From the NCBI RefSeq assembly GCF_964340395.1, contig NC_135549.1:25962342-26026341 (forward strand): a stretch of 64,000 nt of DNA, written 5' to 3'. Shown one piece after another: positions 42,182 through 57,819 of the stretch; position 1 is the stretch's first letter, and every line of letters begins with the position of its first letter. Source of the DNA: Glandiceps talaboti (taxonomy: Eukaryota; Hemichordata; Enteropneusta; Spengelidae). The position numbers were made by a program, and so were the translations under genes. Below the pieces are notes generated by a model. The model was not told the origin of the DNA and ran no database searches. It saw only the letters and a list, made by a program, of their open reading frames with translations.

Positions 42182-45100
42182 GTTTGTGTATTCAAGCAGG
42201 TGTAAATTACAACTAAGTCACGCTAGAAACTTAACTTGTATGCATACGAGTCAATTAGAAAGGTCACAGCTGTACAAGATTACTAGTACACCGATTTGCA
42301 GTGGACATCAATGGCAAAGCTCAGTGACACTATTATGCGTCAGTTTTCACTTTGTACACATTTTTTTATATAAACAATAATTTGCTAGTTGTAAGTAATT
42401 CCGACATTTGTAAAATCGTCCAACTGCTATTAGTAGCTGTGTCAACGTAATACAATTTGGAATGACCTTTTTTAGCTAATTCCGGTGAATGACGCAGACA
42501 ACGGCACTAATTTTCGTTTAAAGATTTACGTGTTAGACGACTAAATCTTTGGGAACTTTATTACTAATTCACTTTAAAGGTCACCATATGAAGGCAGCAG
42601 TTTTTATGTCACCTAATGATAGAATCATATTGTCTGACAACATGATTGTCTTGCATTCGTCCTGGCTGGATGCTCCTCGTATCTCAAGTAAGGGTACGCA
42701 ATTTGCCACTCGTATTCATTGAAAAATGTTCTATACATCGTGACAATCACGTCAGCAAAATGCCACCATGTTCGTCCATCGAAATCCATCTAGTACCTCA
42801 TATAAGCTAGGCTAAACTATGACTTCCCTAGTTGTTATCAATTTCATCTCAGTCGTGTAAAATTAAAGCAATACATCACCACAGATATACTTACCGGAGT
42901 TCAAGGTTTACAGGCATAAAACAGTACACCGTGTAGCCTCTTCCCGTCGTCGTTCAATTCCGCTCGACGACTCTTCATCAAGACAATGATACACAGTTAT
43001 ATATTGTGCATTTTGGTTCTGCCATCGCTCTTGTCGACATCAACGTCAGCGTTGCAAATTAGTCCCAACTCTCCCTGCGATGGAAATTAAGGGAATGAAA
43101 ACGGAAATATTAATTTGTGGTATGTAAAGTAACCACTACAATGGATCGTAGCAGGTGCAACAGTTTACTGTAGCAGACAGTTTCCTCCGTTTCTGTGAAG
43201 CTAAAGATTCAATGCAAATGTTGTTGTAGATGCCTCCGTTATACTTATTTCCATCAATGGTACAAAACACACAAGACTGACTACAACATGAAGGGTAGAT
43301 CAGATTTTTTTTTATCAGACATGTTTATTCATGACCAAGAAATCTGTATTGATACTAGTAACTGCACTAACATATCACTTCCTCGTTATTTGGAACAGGC
43401 TACTTCAGATTCACGGTGAATAATTCAATTACAACAACCATATTTTTGGGTTAAAATAGACTCAAGTATTAATTCCTGGTTGGTAAATTGACGTAGCAAT
43501 GCACTTTTATGACGCTATTCAAAGATACGATTTAAAAAAAAACATGTACCTGTCCAGGCTTTAGAAGGACAACAAAATGAAGAACAGTTGCATGTTTGGG
43601 TAAAATTATGAAGGAAAACTTTGCATTGTCAAATAATTTGAAAAAGAGTACAAGTAGAAAACCAACAATGGAAAACATGATTATATAACCTACATTCCTA
43701 ACATGGTAATTCGTCAAAGAGATTAATCTACATGTGTAATACGTGACACTAGGGGGTTTCAAACATTTATCGGGGGCCGTGTTTCGGAGGATCTGGACAG
43801 GACGATAGACGTGGTGCAGAACACATACCAAATACACAGGAATTCTTCAGTCTATCGCACACAAAATGTCAAAACATTGAGAACACAATGATTTTAGAAT
43901 ATACAAGCGAGTCAAGCAAAACACAAGTCTTTTTTTTTTTAAAAATTCCCTTCAAATTAATGAGAATATTTGTGGATAATAATGCTGCAAAAACACTTCA
44001 CGCAACTAACGTCTGTACGAGTGGAAAAAAAATCAAACAGAATGGCAATACATTTGTGCTTTCCATGTGATACGGAATGTCCCTAGTAATAATAATAAAG
44101 TGATACACATGATACCGGTAATAGAATGTATATCATTTGGCCCACAGTAATTTCAATACAGTTTAATTAAGAAATCGAATGATCCAGTGACCCGAACAAC
44201 TGTATATCGTTGCCTCCAATATTGTAATCGACGACAGATACGCCTTAATCAATTGAGGTCAACCTAATGGTTCAACCCTTTCGTTCGGCTGTATTCCCAG
44301 TTTCTGATTCATGGATGAGGGTAAGAAAGGGGTAGGCTGTCCTCAGGACTCGGCAGGATTTTTTTCTTAATGAATATTTACAAAAAATTGTAAAATTTGT
44401 TTGAATTACATTGGTTAGGTTGAGATACAATATTACAGCGACATTCAATTGATGGCGTGTTAGCGTCGACGACACTACGTGTAGTTGGTTATTAGCTTGG
44501 CAAAATAGCAATTGTTCACTCAGCGGGACATCTGCTTCGTTTTACTGTACGTTGAAATTACGAAAACTGGAATTAAAAAAAGCTATTCAAGACAAATACA
44601 TTGTAGAAAACAGTCTTTCATTGACATTGAGGGTAGCCTTATACAAAATAGAGGAAAAGTATTAGAGTCGTAATTTTCAAACATGGTCAAATAAAACTGG
44701 TGGTTTGTGTCCAATTCTACTTTTGCAGAACAAAACCTTCCCCCAGTACCAAATGGCGGTGTCTAACAATCTAATATTGTAATTTACAAACTATAAAATG
44801 TTTTAAAGTGATAGTTTTGATTGCTGCTCTCGCGGTATGAGAATTATTACTAAGGCTATATCTTCAACTGCTACATCTTTATATACTACACCTTTTTGAG
44901 TGATCAGAACTAAAATCGGGTTCATTTTGCCGTCAAAAACATGAAATGTTGGCCTGGAACGATGACATTATCACTTTACTAACATGGTTCGTTGTCATTT
45001 TTTGATAATATTTGACCATACAAACACTTTGAAAAGCAAGCACCTTGAGAATCTTGAAGCTTGTTTCAAAATATGTCAAAAGCACGGAATAGTGATACAA

Positions 45101-45891
45101 AACATAACACGACTGTATCAGACTTTTGCCAGCTTAATTACTATTCATTTAGGCCTATTGTTCGACATTCACGGCCATGTCCATCCTTGGATGCATGGAA
45201 TATTACTCTGCATACAAATGTACAAGTTCAAGGATGCCTTTTTAGAGACTGGAATTGAAACTATAAATCAGTTTGGAAGTTAACTGTCACTTTCTCCATC
45301 TCGTTTTTCAAAGGGGCATTGTCTTCATAAATGTCTGCATTACCAAATTATGTCAGTGAAAGTTGACGTCTCTAGCATCGATTTTGTGGGTCTAGCAAAG
45401 ACTCCACTCACTAATTATCACTCAACCGTGTTCACTTGTCTTTATGACAAAAGGTGACGCACACACAGTAGCTAGCTGTAACCGTCGTGACCTTTCTGTT
45501 GGTCGTTATGCAACACTTTTCCCACAGTTCTGTCCCTCCACCATTTTGTTTTCGGCTAGCATATAGGCTGAATGACAACTGTTGTCTTTCACAAGTCAAT
45601 CAATGTAATTCAAACATAAAGACGTCAATATCGTAAGCGATACCCCCCTCCCCCCCAAAAAAAGTAAAATTTAAAAAAAATTGCAACGGGCTGAATAGGG
45701 AAGGTAGTAATCTTCAAGCCTCTGGTTACTGAAACTACACCTTTTCCCGCGAACTTGAACTACTATCAGGCCTCGTCTGGGGAACCAAACCGATTGACAC
45801 ACCTTTCACTTTGAATTATTTTAACTTTATAACATGGACATGTCTATGGCATCATTTTGTAAACTAGCTAGACGTTGCAGCCGAAACCGAA

Positions 45892-45943
45892 GTTTTATTT
45901 GAGCTCAGACTACCAAATTTGGTCGTCTGGGCTCAAATGAAAC
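45892..45943. repeat. 52-nt near-perfect palindrome
   Basis: Arms meet at AAATTT (45915-45920). Outer part GTTTTATTTGAGC pairs with GCTCAAATGAAAC. By eye 25 of 26 positions can pair, two of them as G-T wobbles, with one mismatch (T/C). There is no loop. Function unknown: candidates are a small foldback element, a hairpin RNA or a protein-binding dyad. Confidence 0.88.
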
Positions 45944-46349
45944 AATGAATCGTTGAAGTATAGAGAATTAAAAGATTAACGTAATAGGGTGACTTTATAC
46001 GTCATTTCTATAAAAATCGATGAGTATTTTTTCACGCTACCAGAGTGACGACGATTTACATGAAAATTCCAACCACTATAAACTATATGTTATAAGCTAC
46101 ATGCATTATATTACGGCATCAACAACCCTTGATCTACTTCAAAAGAGATGGTTGTGATGTAACCGAGTATTTTTAGACTCTACGTATAACATTACGAACT
46201 TGTTAATTCGACTGGTCTAATGCAATCAGTAGTATATTGAGAGGAGAATGGTTACTTCTAAATTTAACAACATATATACTGGCTCCCCGTATTGCTTCAT
46301 TATTTCAATCCGAAAATATTGTCGATGGTATTTTTCCGTACACCAACAA

Positions 46350-46506
46350 CACTCTGCGAAATTTTGGATTCCTGTTCCATTTAATGCGCTCAACAAAAGA
46401 CTTATATAATCACTTGCCTAATTCCATCCAACTTTCAATAGTTTTTCGTGCCATTTTAGTCCTATTTCTAGTTCAGCATAATGACCAGAATCGACACAGT
46501 CGTCCG
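46350..46506 (+). pseudogene. Possible decayed non-LTR retrotransposon C-terminal fragment
   Basis: The open frame here reads L-R-N-F-G-F, then S-T-K-D-L-Y-N-H-L-P-N-S-I-Q and later F-R-A-I-L. This resembles the W-N-x-L-P-x-x-I-R ... F-K-x-x-L tail found after the reverse transcriptase of many CR1/L2-type elements, with the key Trp replaced by Tyr. No reverse-transcriptase motifs lie upstream in the same frame. The match is short and may be chance. Confidence 0.2.
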
Positions 46507-47432
46507 TAGTCTATATATGAATCGCCGACATGTTGGATTGTGAACCGATAATTTGAAGGTATCAACGACAAGCTACCCTCGAAGAGAATTTGCTCACACA
46601 GCATTACCGACTTGTCTGGTTATCACATCATAATGGGGGAATTACCATCCGTGGTTGATATGTATGATGCAACAGAAGACAAAACGGGAATACCTTTTTT
46701 TTGTTAAATTAACTAGTCTTGGCAGATTGAAGGAAAATGGGTTTTATCAGAGTGTAGTGTTTGCCAGAGACAGTAACACAAAATAAAGACAAGATGAAGT
46801 CATGTAAGACACAACAAATTTGAGATCACTATTTAAACGCACGTCATTCAGGTTGGCAGTATATATTGTATGTTGGCAATTTGTATAAACCTTATCACTA
46901 ACATTTCAAAAGCTAAGAAAATTTATGTTGCATTTCTTTAGTAGAAGGTTAACCTTGGAAAATAACGACTTGTGTGGATAAGAACAAGGTCAATAAAAAA
47001 CATCATATTACGTTTTGATGACGTCTTCAAATTATTTCACTAGCTTTATTGTCTAATTGGAACATAATTTCATGAATTTTCATGAATTTAACAGATTATA
47101 ACAAATTGCTTGTTTCTACAACATCCAGCTTGAGTATCTTGGGTGCTCCAAAAACACTTGTATGAATAAAATAGACTGTAGGGCCTAACGCTAATGGCAA
47201 TTTTCACTAGCTACATCTGAGCGGTTTTCATCCATGTCTGTTGACACTTACGGATGAGTTTGTGCAACGATATACTAAATATGGCAATCTGCATTCAAAT
47301 GTATATTTTCAAAAAAGTGTCACAACAGACAGGACGACGTTTCCGAAAAGCGATCAGCGATCTCTCTTGAAAGTATGACAATTTCAACATTTACCTGCTT
47401 AAGATAAATACCATATAGGTAGATTCTTTCTC

Positions 47433-47579
<147 letters not shown>

Positions 47580-50500
47580 CTTTATATTTATACATATGTA
47601 GATAGGTTGATAGATAGATAGATAATTTTGTACAGAAGTGTCATATTTTAATCGCAAGACCTAACGCCCAAATGACAACAGGCAAGTTTTAAATATATAC
47701 CTACGGCATTTTGTTCTGTCATATACTACAGCACGTACACATAGATCTCAAAAGAGTTTGTGCCTTTAAATGTTTAACTACCCAATTGAATCATTGGTCA
47801 AAATTCCTTTATTACACGACCGGCTTTTGTAACAATGCTGACAACACATGTTGCCCGACGTTTGCATATTTTCTAACACATTTAGTCACTTTTGTATTCA
47901 GCTAGATGCAGTTCTTTTCACCAGCTGCCGGGGTAATTGCTTAACATACGTGTATACGTGGATACAAAATTGTCAAATATAGAAAACTTGTGCACGTTCA
48001 ATGGTTTTACGGCAATTTCAGTTTTAAAAAAAAACATTAATAGTACTGCCTAGCCAGTATGGGAAGCATGGTTGGTAGTAAAGCAATGGATCTGAAATAA
48101 CCGACACGTGCTGCTGTGACTTTCGACCCCTCCTTTTTTATTCCTCCTATATTTAGTACATGCAACATATTGTTGTCATTGAAAAGCGCCGACTCAGAGG
48201 TCGGTCGATGTGCTTATTCACACCGAAGGCAGTAAACCTCCACACACAATTAAGTGAATGTTACACCCCTTCTCCCCGCTAGTAATATGATTATATTGAA
48301 TCTAATGTCATTCTTGATATGGTGAGTAACGATAAATTGCCGAGATTTTAATTCCATTGCGTTGTTATATGAGGTGAACACAATGTTGTTCCACTCAGTA
48401 ATCGCAAGTCGATTGGAAATTGAAAATGAACAAAAGATTTGTTCGATTACATTGTTGCCTTGTTTATTTTCGATAAACACACTACATGCACTTAGTCCTA
48501 CTGTTATGAAGACTTTGGCAACGGGAAAAAGCTTATTCGATTTGAAATATGAAATGTCTCCCCCCCAAAAAAACAAAACAAAAAAACTTAGTATGTGTCA
48601 GCGGACGGTGTGAACCTTTGATAATTTTGTCATCAACTTTGATAAATCAAAATATGCCCCCTAAAAAATACAACTTTCATATTTCTACGTGAATAAATAT
48701 AGTAATCTGTGGTTCATTCAATTTGATAATTAAGATATTTCCGTCACCTTTTCCTCTCTTTTTGGTTACAATATCCATCCGAATACTCTATCACAATTAC
48801 AATCCGCGGTACAAACACTGAGAGAGAAAGAGATATAACACGGATTTGTCTAAAATTACATGTTACAAACACGTTGTCCATAAATGTATGATTCCGTGCT
48901 ATCAAAGAAATTTAGCTTGTCTTATACTGGAAAGTGGGTCCATGAAAAACTAGATAGCATATTCTGTAATATTCTGTGGTCAAATGATTCAGAAAGTGTA
49001 GTGAATGAAGGAAAGCTGTATGCATGTGTTCAATACAAGTTTTAAGTCAAGTACCTTGCAAGTACCAGTCAACCCTAGCTATTCAGTTGCCTTGGATTAC
49101 ACGCCTGGTTGTAACGCCTAGGGGATTCAACACCGGATAAACACAACATTTAAGCATTTTTGTGTTACGTTGAAAAATAACGGTACTGAAACTAGCGAAC
49201 ATAGTATCGGACTCAACTCGCGGTTTTTCACTCAACATGAACATTTTCCCGCCTTCATCACCACCCATCTGGGTATGATATGCAAACTACTTTCAATGAC
49301 CATCTTTGCATGTCGGAGAGCCGTGTCAAGATGGTCTAAGCCCGGATTAGGTGGACGATCAAACGCCAATTTCGAAACGTTATGTTTACACTCCTTTAGG
49401 CCCGGTATATGGTAAAGAAGTCATACTGCTACTGGTGTTACGCACTTACCAACAACTCTGGCTATCACCATATCCATGTGACCGTGTCCTGTATAACTCG
49501 TGCTCATTTTTTAAGACTAACGTATTTCTGACATTTTTTTTTCTTAGTGAGGCTCTAGGTAATGAGCTCTCTTTTGAATAAAGTGAAAAGAACGAAATGC
49601 CCTTCTGTCACGAAAACAATGGTCGTTTGAATAGCGTAGCATGCATTCACTTCGATGTGACCATTTCTTTTGTACCCGTAATTCCCATGTACTGTGATGG
49701 TGCTTACCATGTATAAAGCAGTTCGGGTCTAAAATTCCACGCAAGCAAGTTACTTATTCATACGGTTCGTTACGTTATATTGGAAGCCCAAACACAGAAT
49801 GAAATTTCCTCAGTCGGGAAAAAAATGACTAAATTTGATTAAATTGTATTAACAATTCAAATTAAGACGCACTGTGCACACATTGTAGTGTTCCAGGCTG
49901 ACCTAGTAGGTGAAGATGAATGAATAAAAACTATGTTACAATTCCAAACGCCCGGAGGCATTTGGAGTCCGAATGAAATATTTTTGGCGCATTTATTTCC
50001 AAAAAAAACCGAATCGTCTATTGTAAAGCAAATACGTTGTTTTCTATTTTAGGGTTAATGTGGGCTTTATGTCCGAGGGATTCGACCCAGGGGAGACTAG
50101 AGACTAATACTAGTAACAATTAGAATAAACTCGTTAGTTATACAGCGTGAAACACCACTCTTTTTGAATAACAGATCAATGAAATCATTTTTCATTGTTA
50201 GGTTCTTTTCGCTTATTTTTGGAAAAAACGCAAGCTAGATAAATTTCGGACTGTTTTGAGATTTTTGGGGGCAAATGCTAATTGTCACTGTTACCTTTAG
50301 TAAAGCCTTGCTAGAAAATACCATGGCATATTTCTCGCATTGAAAACGACGATGTTTTGGTTAACTCCGGTTTGAAATAAATATTACACGTTTTAGAAGT
50401 TTCTAGACGATTGGATTTGGTGGTTAGTATGCTCGATCACAATCCGGGCAGCACGGCAACAATCACCGTGCAACACTGTTGTATCCTCAACCATTTTTCT

Positions 50501-52539
50501 AGGTCAGCTGATCAAATGAAATCGACATTGAAATGAACACGTTCACTGAAAAAGAGAGGAGAATGCCAGGGTTTTGACATTATGACCTGGTGTTAAAATC
50601 AAACAAAGAACCCAAGGATGTCCCAGTCAGTCATCCCGAGATAGGGTTGATTCTAAACAAGGCTTAAATAAATAGGAGATGACCTCTGCAAAAGACGATA
50701 GTGCTATATTTATCGTATGTGTTATCCAGTGGAATGTATCAGCTACACTCTTACCTGCATTGGGCGTAACGTATCTTGTTTCGTGTTACTCGGAAACTTC
50801 CTCCGTGATAGTAACACACACTGACTACATCTTCGAACATGGAAGGTAGCAGTATCACGTATACCGCTTAGGTTATAGTTCGTTGGCTGAACGGAAGCCC
50901 AACAAAAGCAACCGCCGCCATGTCATGAAGAACAGCATGTACAGGGCTTCCTATCATGTGCGTTGAAACAGCTGTATCGGACAACGTGGCATGTTGTATC
51001 AGGCTGCATGTATGCAATTGTATGTCGAACACTCCACGTATAAACTATATACTGGGACCATCACTGAAATGTGGTGCTACCGGAATTACGCGAGGAAACA
51101 AGGGCAGAGGGAATACGGTACACTGTTTCATTAGGTGTAGTCACATGCCTTCGTGTTGCTGCGTCTTCTCGGGCGACCTAGGGGACACGCACTGCATCAC
51201 AAAGAAGCTCGCGAATTTGAAAGATATGACACATGCCATTGCCGTTGGTGTATATTTGTACCACATTCATTTGCATGTACGGATGTCACTTGCTGTCGTG
51301 GCCGTGATCATTATATAAAAAAAATAGTTGTGAAAGTTCTCATTGGTCAACACTTTGGCGCCACCCCTGGGTCACTGGTACCTTTCACTCGTTGTACTCA
51401 CTAAAAAGGAGAAATCCCAATATCAGTCACAGCTTATCACACTACAGCTACAGAATAACTTCATAGATTATACATGCGTCTTTTGCATGTGAACACAATA
51501 GGGAAACACAGCCAAATTGACCAATTCAAGTGTGACGCTTGCCCCCTTATCCAATGAAAGAATAGCTAAAGCAACATTTGAAGTTCTTAGTGCCTCTCCA
51601 TTCATCACGAAGCTTAACATCACACGCACACGACAAGCGAAAATACTAACAGATTGTACACAAATAGTCAAGAGTTTAGTAATGTAAATAGGAACAAGGT
51701 GCAAATAACAACTTCGATCGGCTGTCAATCCGTTTGAACTCGGTGTGAGCGTCACATATGCCATCGGTATTGTCTCAACATTTAATTGGGTTTCTCAGCT
51801 TTTCTGTTCTAATCGAGGCCGATTGTTTCTGTAGTATTGTCACTATTCGCTTTGCATATAGTTGCCGCCTGTCGATCGAGCCTTAGCAACACGGTCAATT
51901 CTACCACAGACCATCGTCCAACTACTAATATATATACATATAATTATAACAGCCCGAGTTTTAACATCTTATCAACAACCCCCTACATTGGAGTTGATTA
52001 CTTACGTCATTTGACAAAATTTTGTAATTTTTTTTTACAACACTGACACAAAATGGGTGCTGCATTGGAAAGGTTAAAAATTTGCTAAGATGGGGGTCGC
52101 CAACGCTGAACTATAATGGACGATAAATGATGAAAACAGAATTGGGAAAAAACTATTTATCAGCCGAAACAAAACGCGTTTCATTTAATATTTATCAGAG
52201 TTTTTATACAGTAAAGTCTAATGGATGTAAAATGAAAAGCGTTGATGATTCATACTGCCATGAGAAAGGCAAAGCGGAAGTTTTGGACAGGTGATGGCCG
52301 ACGAAATTTACCGCAGAAATTCGCGCCAAATTTATGCACGGCAGCTGCATGCTGACAGTCGACCCACAGTCCTTCCACCCACTCGGCATGAATTGACTGT
52401 AGGTGGTTGTAATAGTCTAGACGTATATATGTGTGCAATAGTGTATTGGGTTTCTTTCTTTTCATTTTTTGTATTTGCCATTGCTCCATTTCAGCTAAAT
52501 TCTGACCATCCCGTTTCCAGAATAAAAGAATTACATTAA

Positions 52540-52806
52540 GTCCACGAAAGAAACTGGAATCACCCACTTGGGTGTAATTCCGGTGAGGTTTTCACGAGAA
52601 CAGATGTGATCGATTTTGCACCTGATATTCCTAAGGTTGGAAGAAGAAAAGGATGGTTTGAGTTTCAAAAAAGAAGGTACAATAATTTTGTACAGATTTT
52701 AAATAAAGCAACGGACAGTCCCTGGAAGAACCTAGATATCAAGTTTAATTACAAGTCAAAATTCAAGAAGAGCGGAATTCCAGACCATTCGGATCTGAAC
52801 ATATAG
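52540..52806 (+). CDS. Unassigned ORF or exon fragment (doubtful)
   Basis: An open frame of about 89 codons with no internal ATG start. Its composition is protein-like (K/R, aromatic and N-rich, including W-F-E-F-Q-K-R-R-Y-N-N-F) and it ends in TAG. A potential acceptor (TTTTCACGAGAACAG) ends at 52603. No family recognised. It could be a terminal exon or chance. Confidence 0.15.
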   Translation, partial: VHERNWNHPLGCNSGEVFTRTDVIDFAPDIPKVGRRKGWFEFQKRRYNNFVQILNKATDSPWKNLDIKFNYKSKFKKSGIPDHSDLNI

Positions 52807-54204
52807 GCTGCAAAATGTGCGTTCAGAATACACCTAAGGAAACCTAAGAAAATTGTGCACATTTTAAACAAGGCGACGATTTAAAAACACCGAGTTGTTG
52901 TCCAGGCTCTCACTCTCTTCAATGGCGCCATCCACACACACGTCGAGAAAAAAAACCCGACTAAGCTCTGCATCTTCAGAGTAAATTGCTATAGCCTGAT
53001 AACAGATGGTTTCTAACAAAATTATGACGTAAGCGTTACTCAATTTTGACGAATTGGTTAAACCATTAAAAATGAAAATATGAAGAATATTCTTGATTTA
53101 ATTTAGTGCTTGAGAGATTAAAACCGAATTCCACTTTTTTTGCTTTATTTTGGCGTGTTTAAAAGAATACCCCGTCTTTGTCAACAAAGTGCATAGAATT
53201 GTCCCAAATAATTCATTAAAATAATCATAGACTCTTTCATCTTGTTAGACTTGTTTGATTAAAACATTTAACCATTTGTAATATTATAGTAATAGATATC
53301 ATTATTCCTATTGTGATTATTAAATGTTGTACTGTGTCACAGTTTTTATTTGAAATTATTTTGTTTTGATGATTTGATTCTGATCTTTATTTTAATACTT
53401 ACAGTTTCAGAAATTTTGTGAACTATGGGTAGTTGCACGTACAATTCCTACAGTGATTTCAATATCGTCTGGTATTTTTTTTAACTTTATGACGTTTTTC
53501 ATTAATTTGTCATTACGGTTGGACCTCAACCATCGGTAAGTCAAAATTGCACCGATTTAATGAATTCAATTTTTGAAATGAATTAATCGATTTACGTATA
53601 TGAATAATTCATTTCACAGACAGCCTGCTTCTGCGCAGCTACTAAAACCAGGCACGTCGACATCGGCTGTTCTGACGCGTATGCTGTGTCGGCAGAATCT
53701 AAATTGGCGCGGATGTGCAATTTTGACGACCGGACGCGGACTCACTCTCGTACGATAATACAACATTGCCATGGCAACAATATACACAAGTTCTTGATAT
53801 ACCTACACATGTCAAAGGTCGAACCTGCCGACATCAACTGACAACACTAGTTGTTTTTATTTAAAATTTTGCCAAACGTAAATTTATTTTGCTCTTAGAA
53901 TTTTCTGCATTTTTCTATACGAACATAATGAAACAGAATTTTGTTATTGATTACATACGACTCATTTATCTTATAGATTTATATCACCACTTCATTAATT
54001 AGTTTCGACACGTATATTGTCAACATTATATCATTGTTTGCGTCCTCAAAAAGTGTATCACAAGTTGAAGGACTGAGTCTTGTGGCACGTGATCCTTTGA
54101 AATATGGAAAACACAATGCATATCCAGTGCAAAGCTAAGGCGATTTATTTTCCTAGTATTAATATCTTTTATATTTGCAATGCAGTCATATGTTTGTGTT
54201 TTCA
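52807..54204. other. Gene-free stretch
   Basis: AT-rich, with no ORF or repeat that I can support. Confidence 0.55.
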
Positions 54205-54206
54205 CT

Positions 54207-54261
<55 letters not shown>

Positions 54262-54492
54262 TCTATTTTTTTATTTATTTATTTATCTATTTTTTTATTA
54301 TTGTTTATTTATTTACTTACTTATTTATTTATTTATTTATTTATTTATGCATTTATTAATTATTGTTTTTTTTTTTTTTTTTTTTTTAAATTATTTTTTT
54401 ATTTTTTAAAAAAAAATAAATAAAAAAATTATTGTTTATTTATTTATTCATTTATTTGTTTATTTATTTAATTATTTGTTTGTTTGTTTGTT
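54205..54492. repeat. (TTTA)n array with poly(T) core
   Basis: TTTA units (54205-54356), then a ~23-bp T run, an A/T stretch and a second TTTA/TTTG array to 54492. The F/I/Y/L-rich frames it creates look like membrane segments but are repeat translations. Confidence 0.95.
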
Positions 54493-54825
54493 ATGTTTGT
54501 TTCCAATAACATGACTTCATGAAAACAGGGTAAGTCGGTCGGGATTTTATTTTATTTTACATTTGATAGTTTCTAATTACTTCGACCCAAATACACTATA
54601 TTCGTTGGTCACGTAACTACAGTTGATGAGTTGTAAAAGTATAAATGAAGACAATCATGTGATTCAGAAGTTGACGAACACAATATATAGACTGTGCTGT
54701 TATAGTCTGAAAAGACATCGTTTCTCTTTGGAATGTAATTTTTAAAAAAGTAACCAAAATACGTTGGCGAGATATTTAAAAGGAAATAGAGGTAAATTTT
54801 CATAATTTTTACTTTTTTTGCATGT

Positions 54826-54874
54826 ACAAAATGTTTAGGGTCGGCAGCTTAAACTAGGGTCGGTCGGGTTGGCC
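54826..54874 (+). repeat. Short dispersed repeat, copy C (plus, diverged)
   Basis: Begins with AAAATGTTTAGGGTCGGC as in the other copies. The middle has diverged (AGCTTAAACTAGGGTCGG), and the sequence returns to CGGGTTGG. It is the least well preserved of the three copies. Confidence 0.55.
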
Positions 54875-55865
<991 letters not shown>

Positions 55866-56366
55866 ACACACACAGTCATTATTCACCCTTAGCAGTCATT
55901 ATTCACCAAAAGAATTTCCGTATAATTATGTTTCCACTATCGACCTAAACATTCAATCACATAATATCCATGTGGTGTTTATGGTAAAATGCAGTTTGTC
56001 TATCATTGTATCTAGACATTTAACGGTGCTTGAAAGAGATATTTCCAAAGTCACATACATGTACCAGGGTGCAGAAAATGAATTAAAATCATTTCAATAC
56101 TAATAGGATTGCTGGATCTTAAGTAATACATCCATCGCATTGGTTTATAGTTAAAGTTTGATAATGACCAAATGTATTTCAGCAATTGTGCTGACATTAT
56201 CTTTTGATTATTATCAGTAACTAATTGTAAACATTTTGTACCATTTTATTGTCTTTGTTCATAGCAGAAATGTTCAGATATATTAGTAAAATTGGTATTC
56301 GACGATTCCAGCATAACCGAATTAAACTTAATATGCAAGTTTATGTTCACCGTTCACTACTCTTTC

Positions 56367-56447
56367 TGTATCTCCCTCTCTATCTCCCCCTTATCTCTCC
56401 TCTCTCTCACTCCCCTCTCCCTTATGCTGCATCTCTTTCTGTCTGTC

Positions 56448-56490
<43 letters not shown>

Positions 56491-56590
56491 GCCAGCCTGC
56501 CCCTCCCCATTTCTGTCTTTCTCTGTGTGTGTCTCTCTCTGTCTCTCTCTGTCTGTCTGTCTTTCTGTGTGCGTGTCTCTCTGCATTCTC
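56367..56590. repeat. Pyrimidine-rich CT/GTCT low-complexity tract
   Basis: Imperfect CTC, CTGT and TCTG units with a purer GTCT block at about 56442-56492. The S/L/C-rich open frames here are not taken as genes. Confidence 0.9.
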
Positions 56591-57819
56591 ACTATTTCTA
56601 AATTATCTTACTAATTTATGTACTTCTTAAAAATAATTCATTTGTATAGTCATCAATAATTAACACAATTAATGATTAGTTTATTTAACCTCTCTCCTGA
56701 GAATGACATGCACGGTTGTCTTGGTGTGCCGTCATTTTGCAGTGTTTTGTCGGAATTTATTTATGAATTTCCTATGTCCACGTTCAACGTGGGAATATAT
56801 AATATCCGTAGCAGTAAAATTTCTACATTATTTACAGAAGGTGGCAGGCAACATGACTGTTGTGATACAACGAACGACGTTAAGTCGTCATTATTCACCA
56901 TCAGCGTAGTGTGATTGATGATTTGAAAGCTTTGGATAGCTCCGAGAATCGCGAGAAAACGCACTAATGGGCCAATATACGCGAAGCATATGGCGGTGAT
57001 GTCCGTAAATGCGTAGGCGTGCAATAGGTGTAACAAACGGCACCCAGATCTCCGTTACCATGCACGTGGCAATGCAGTGCGAGTGTTGGTTATTAAGTCC
57101 CACAAAGACCACAGCAAACCCTCTCAGTAAATTAAACAATAACAAATCGATGCACGTGAAAACTAGAACTACTACACTACAGCAAGCGTTTATTATGCAT
57201 GTATTTTTAGACTGACCGATAGAACAGCCGCATTACACCTTTACATTGAGGCGCCGATAACGTTAACTAATGGTCTCGAATAATTCAATATGTGGACGTA
57301 ATCCCGATGCGCATACGTACTCTTCCAAATTTAATTGAAATTGAAACAAACAAAAAATTAAATTAAATTTAGATTTCTGACGAAGATATGGAGGGCTTAC
57401 AGTTTTCACAACTCTCAAGCAGTGTAATTCAATTTTCCATGCATGTAAGCGCCATTTTATTTCTCAGAGAACGTCTGGATTATATAGACGTCGAATTCTA
57501 AAAATCAGTTATTAGAATAAATAACTTGAAACATGAATAAAACAAAGAATGTTTATATTTCCTATATAATTATATTATATTTACAAAAAAATTCTCAACA
57601 ACCTATCAAGTCTGAAACATAACATTTATAAAATATTTAGTACGAGATGGCAACGTTTTACTGCTGCTGTAACACGATACAACTGTATTGTTATGCACAC
57701 TCTTGTACCTAACACCTCTTCTCATCCTCTAAACTATTGGCTTTAAAAAAATGTAGTATATGCAAGATTATAATGAATTGGTCTATAATAAAGTGTCTAG
57801 ATGTCCCTCCGTTATCATG
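56591..57819. other. Gene-free stretch
   Basis: AT-rich DNA with short random frames only. Confidence 0.5.

Noticed and set aside
44984-45283. 99-codon ORF with a hydrophobic middle
   Set aside because: No recognisable receptor or channel motif. Length is within chance expectation for this base composition and window size.
50070-50100. tRNA-like GATTCGACCC string
   Set aside because: No A box or cloverleaf stems can be drawn around it.
54104-54423. ORFs rich in F, I, Y and L that look like membrane proteins
   Set aside because: Translation of TTTA/poly(T) repeats.
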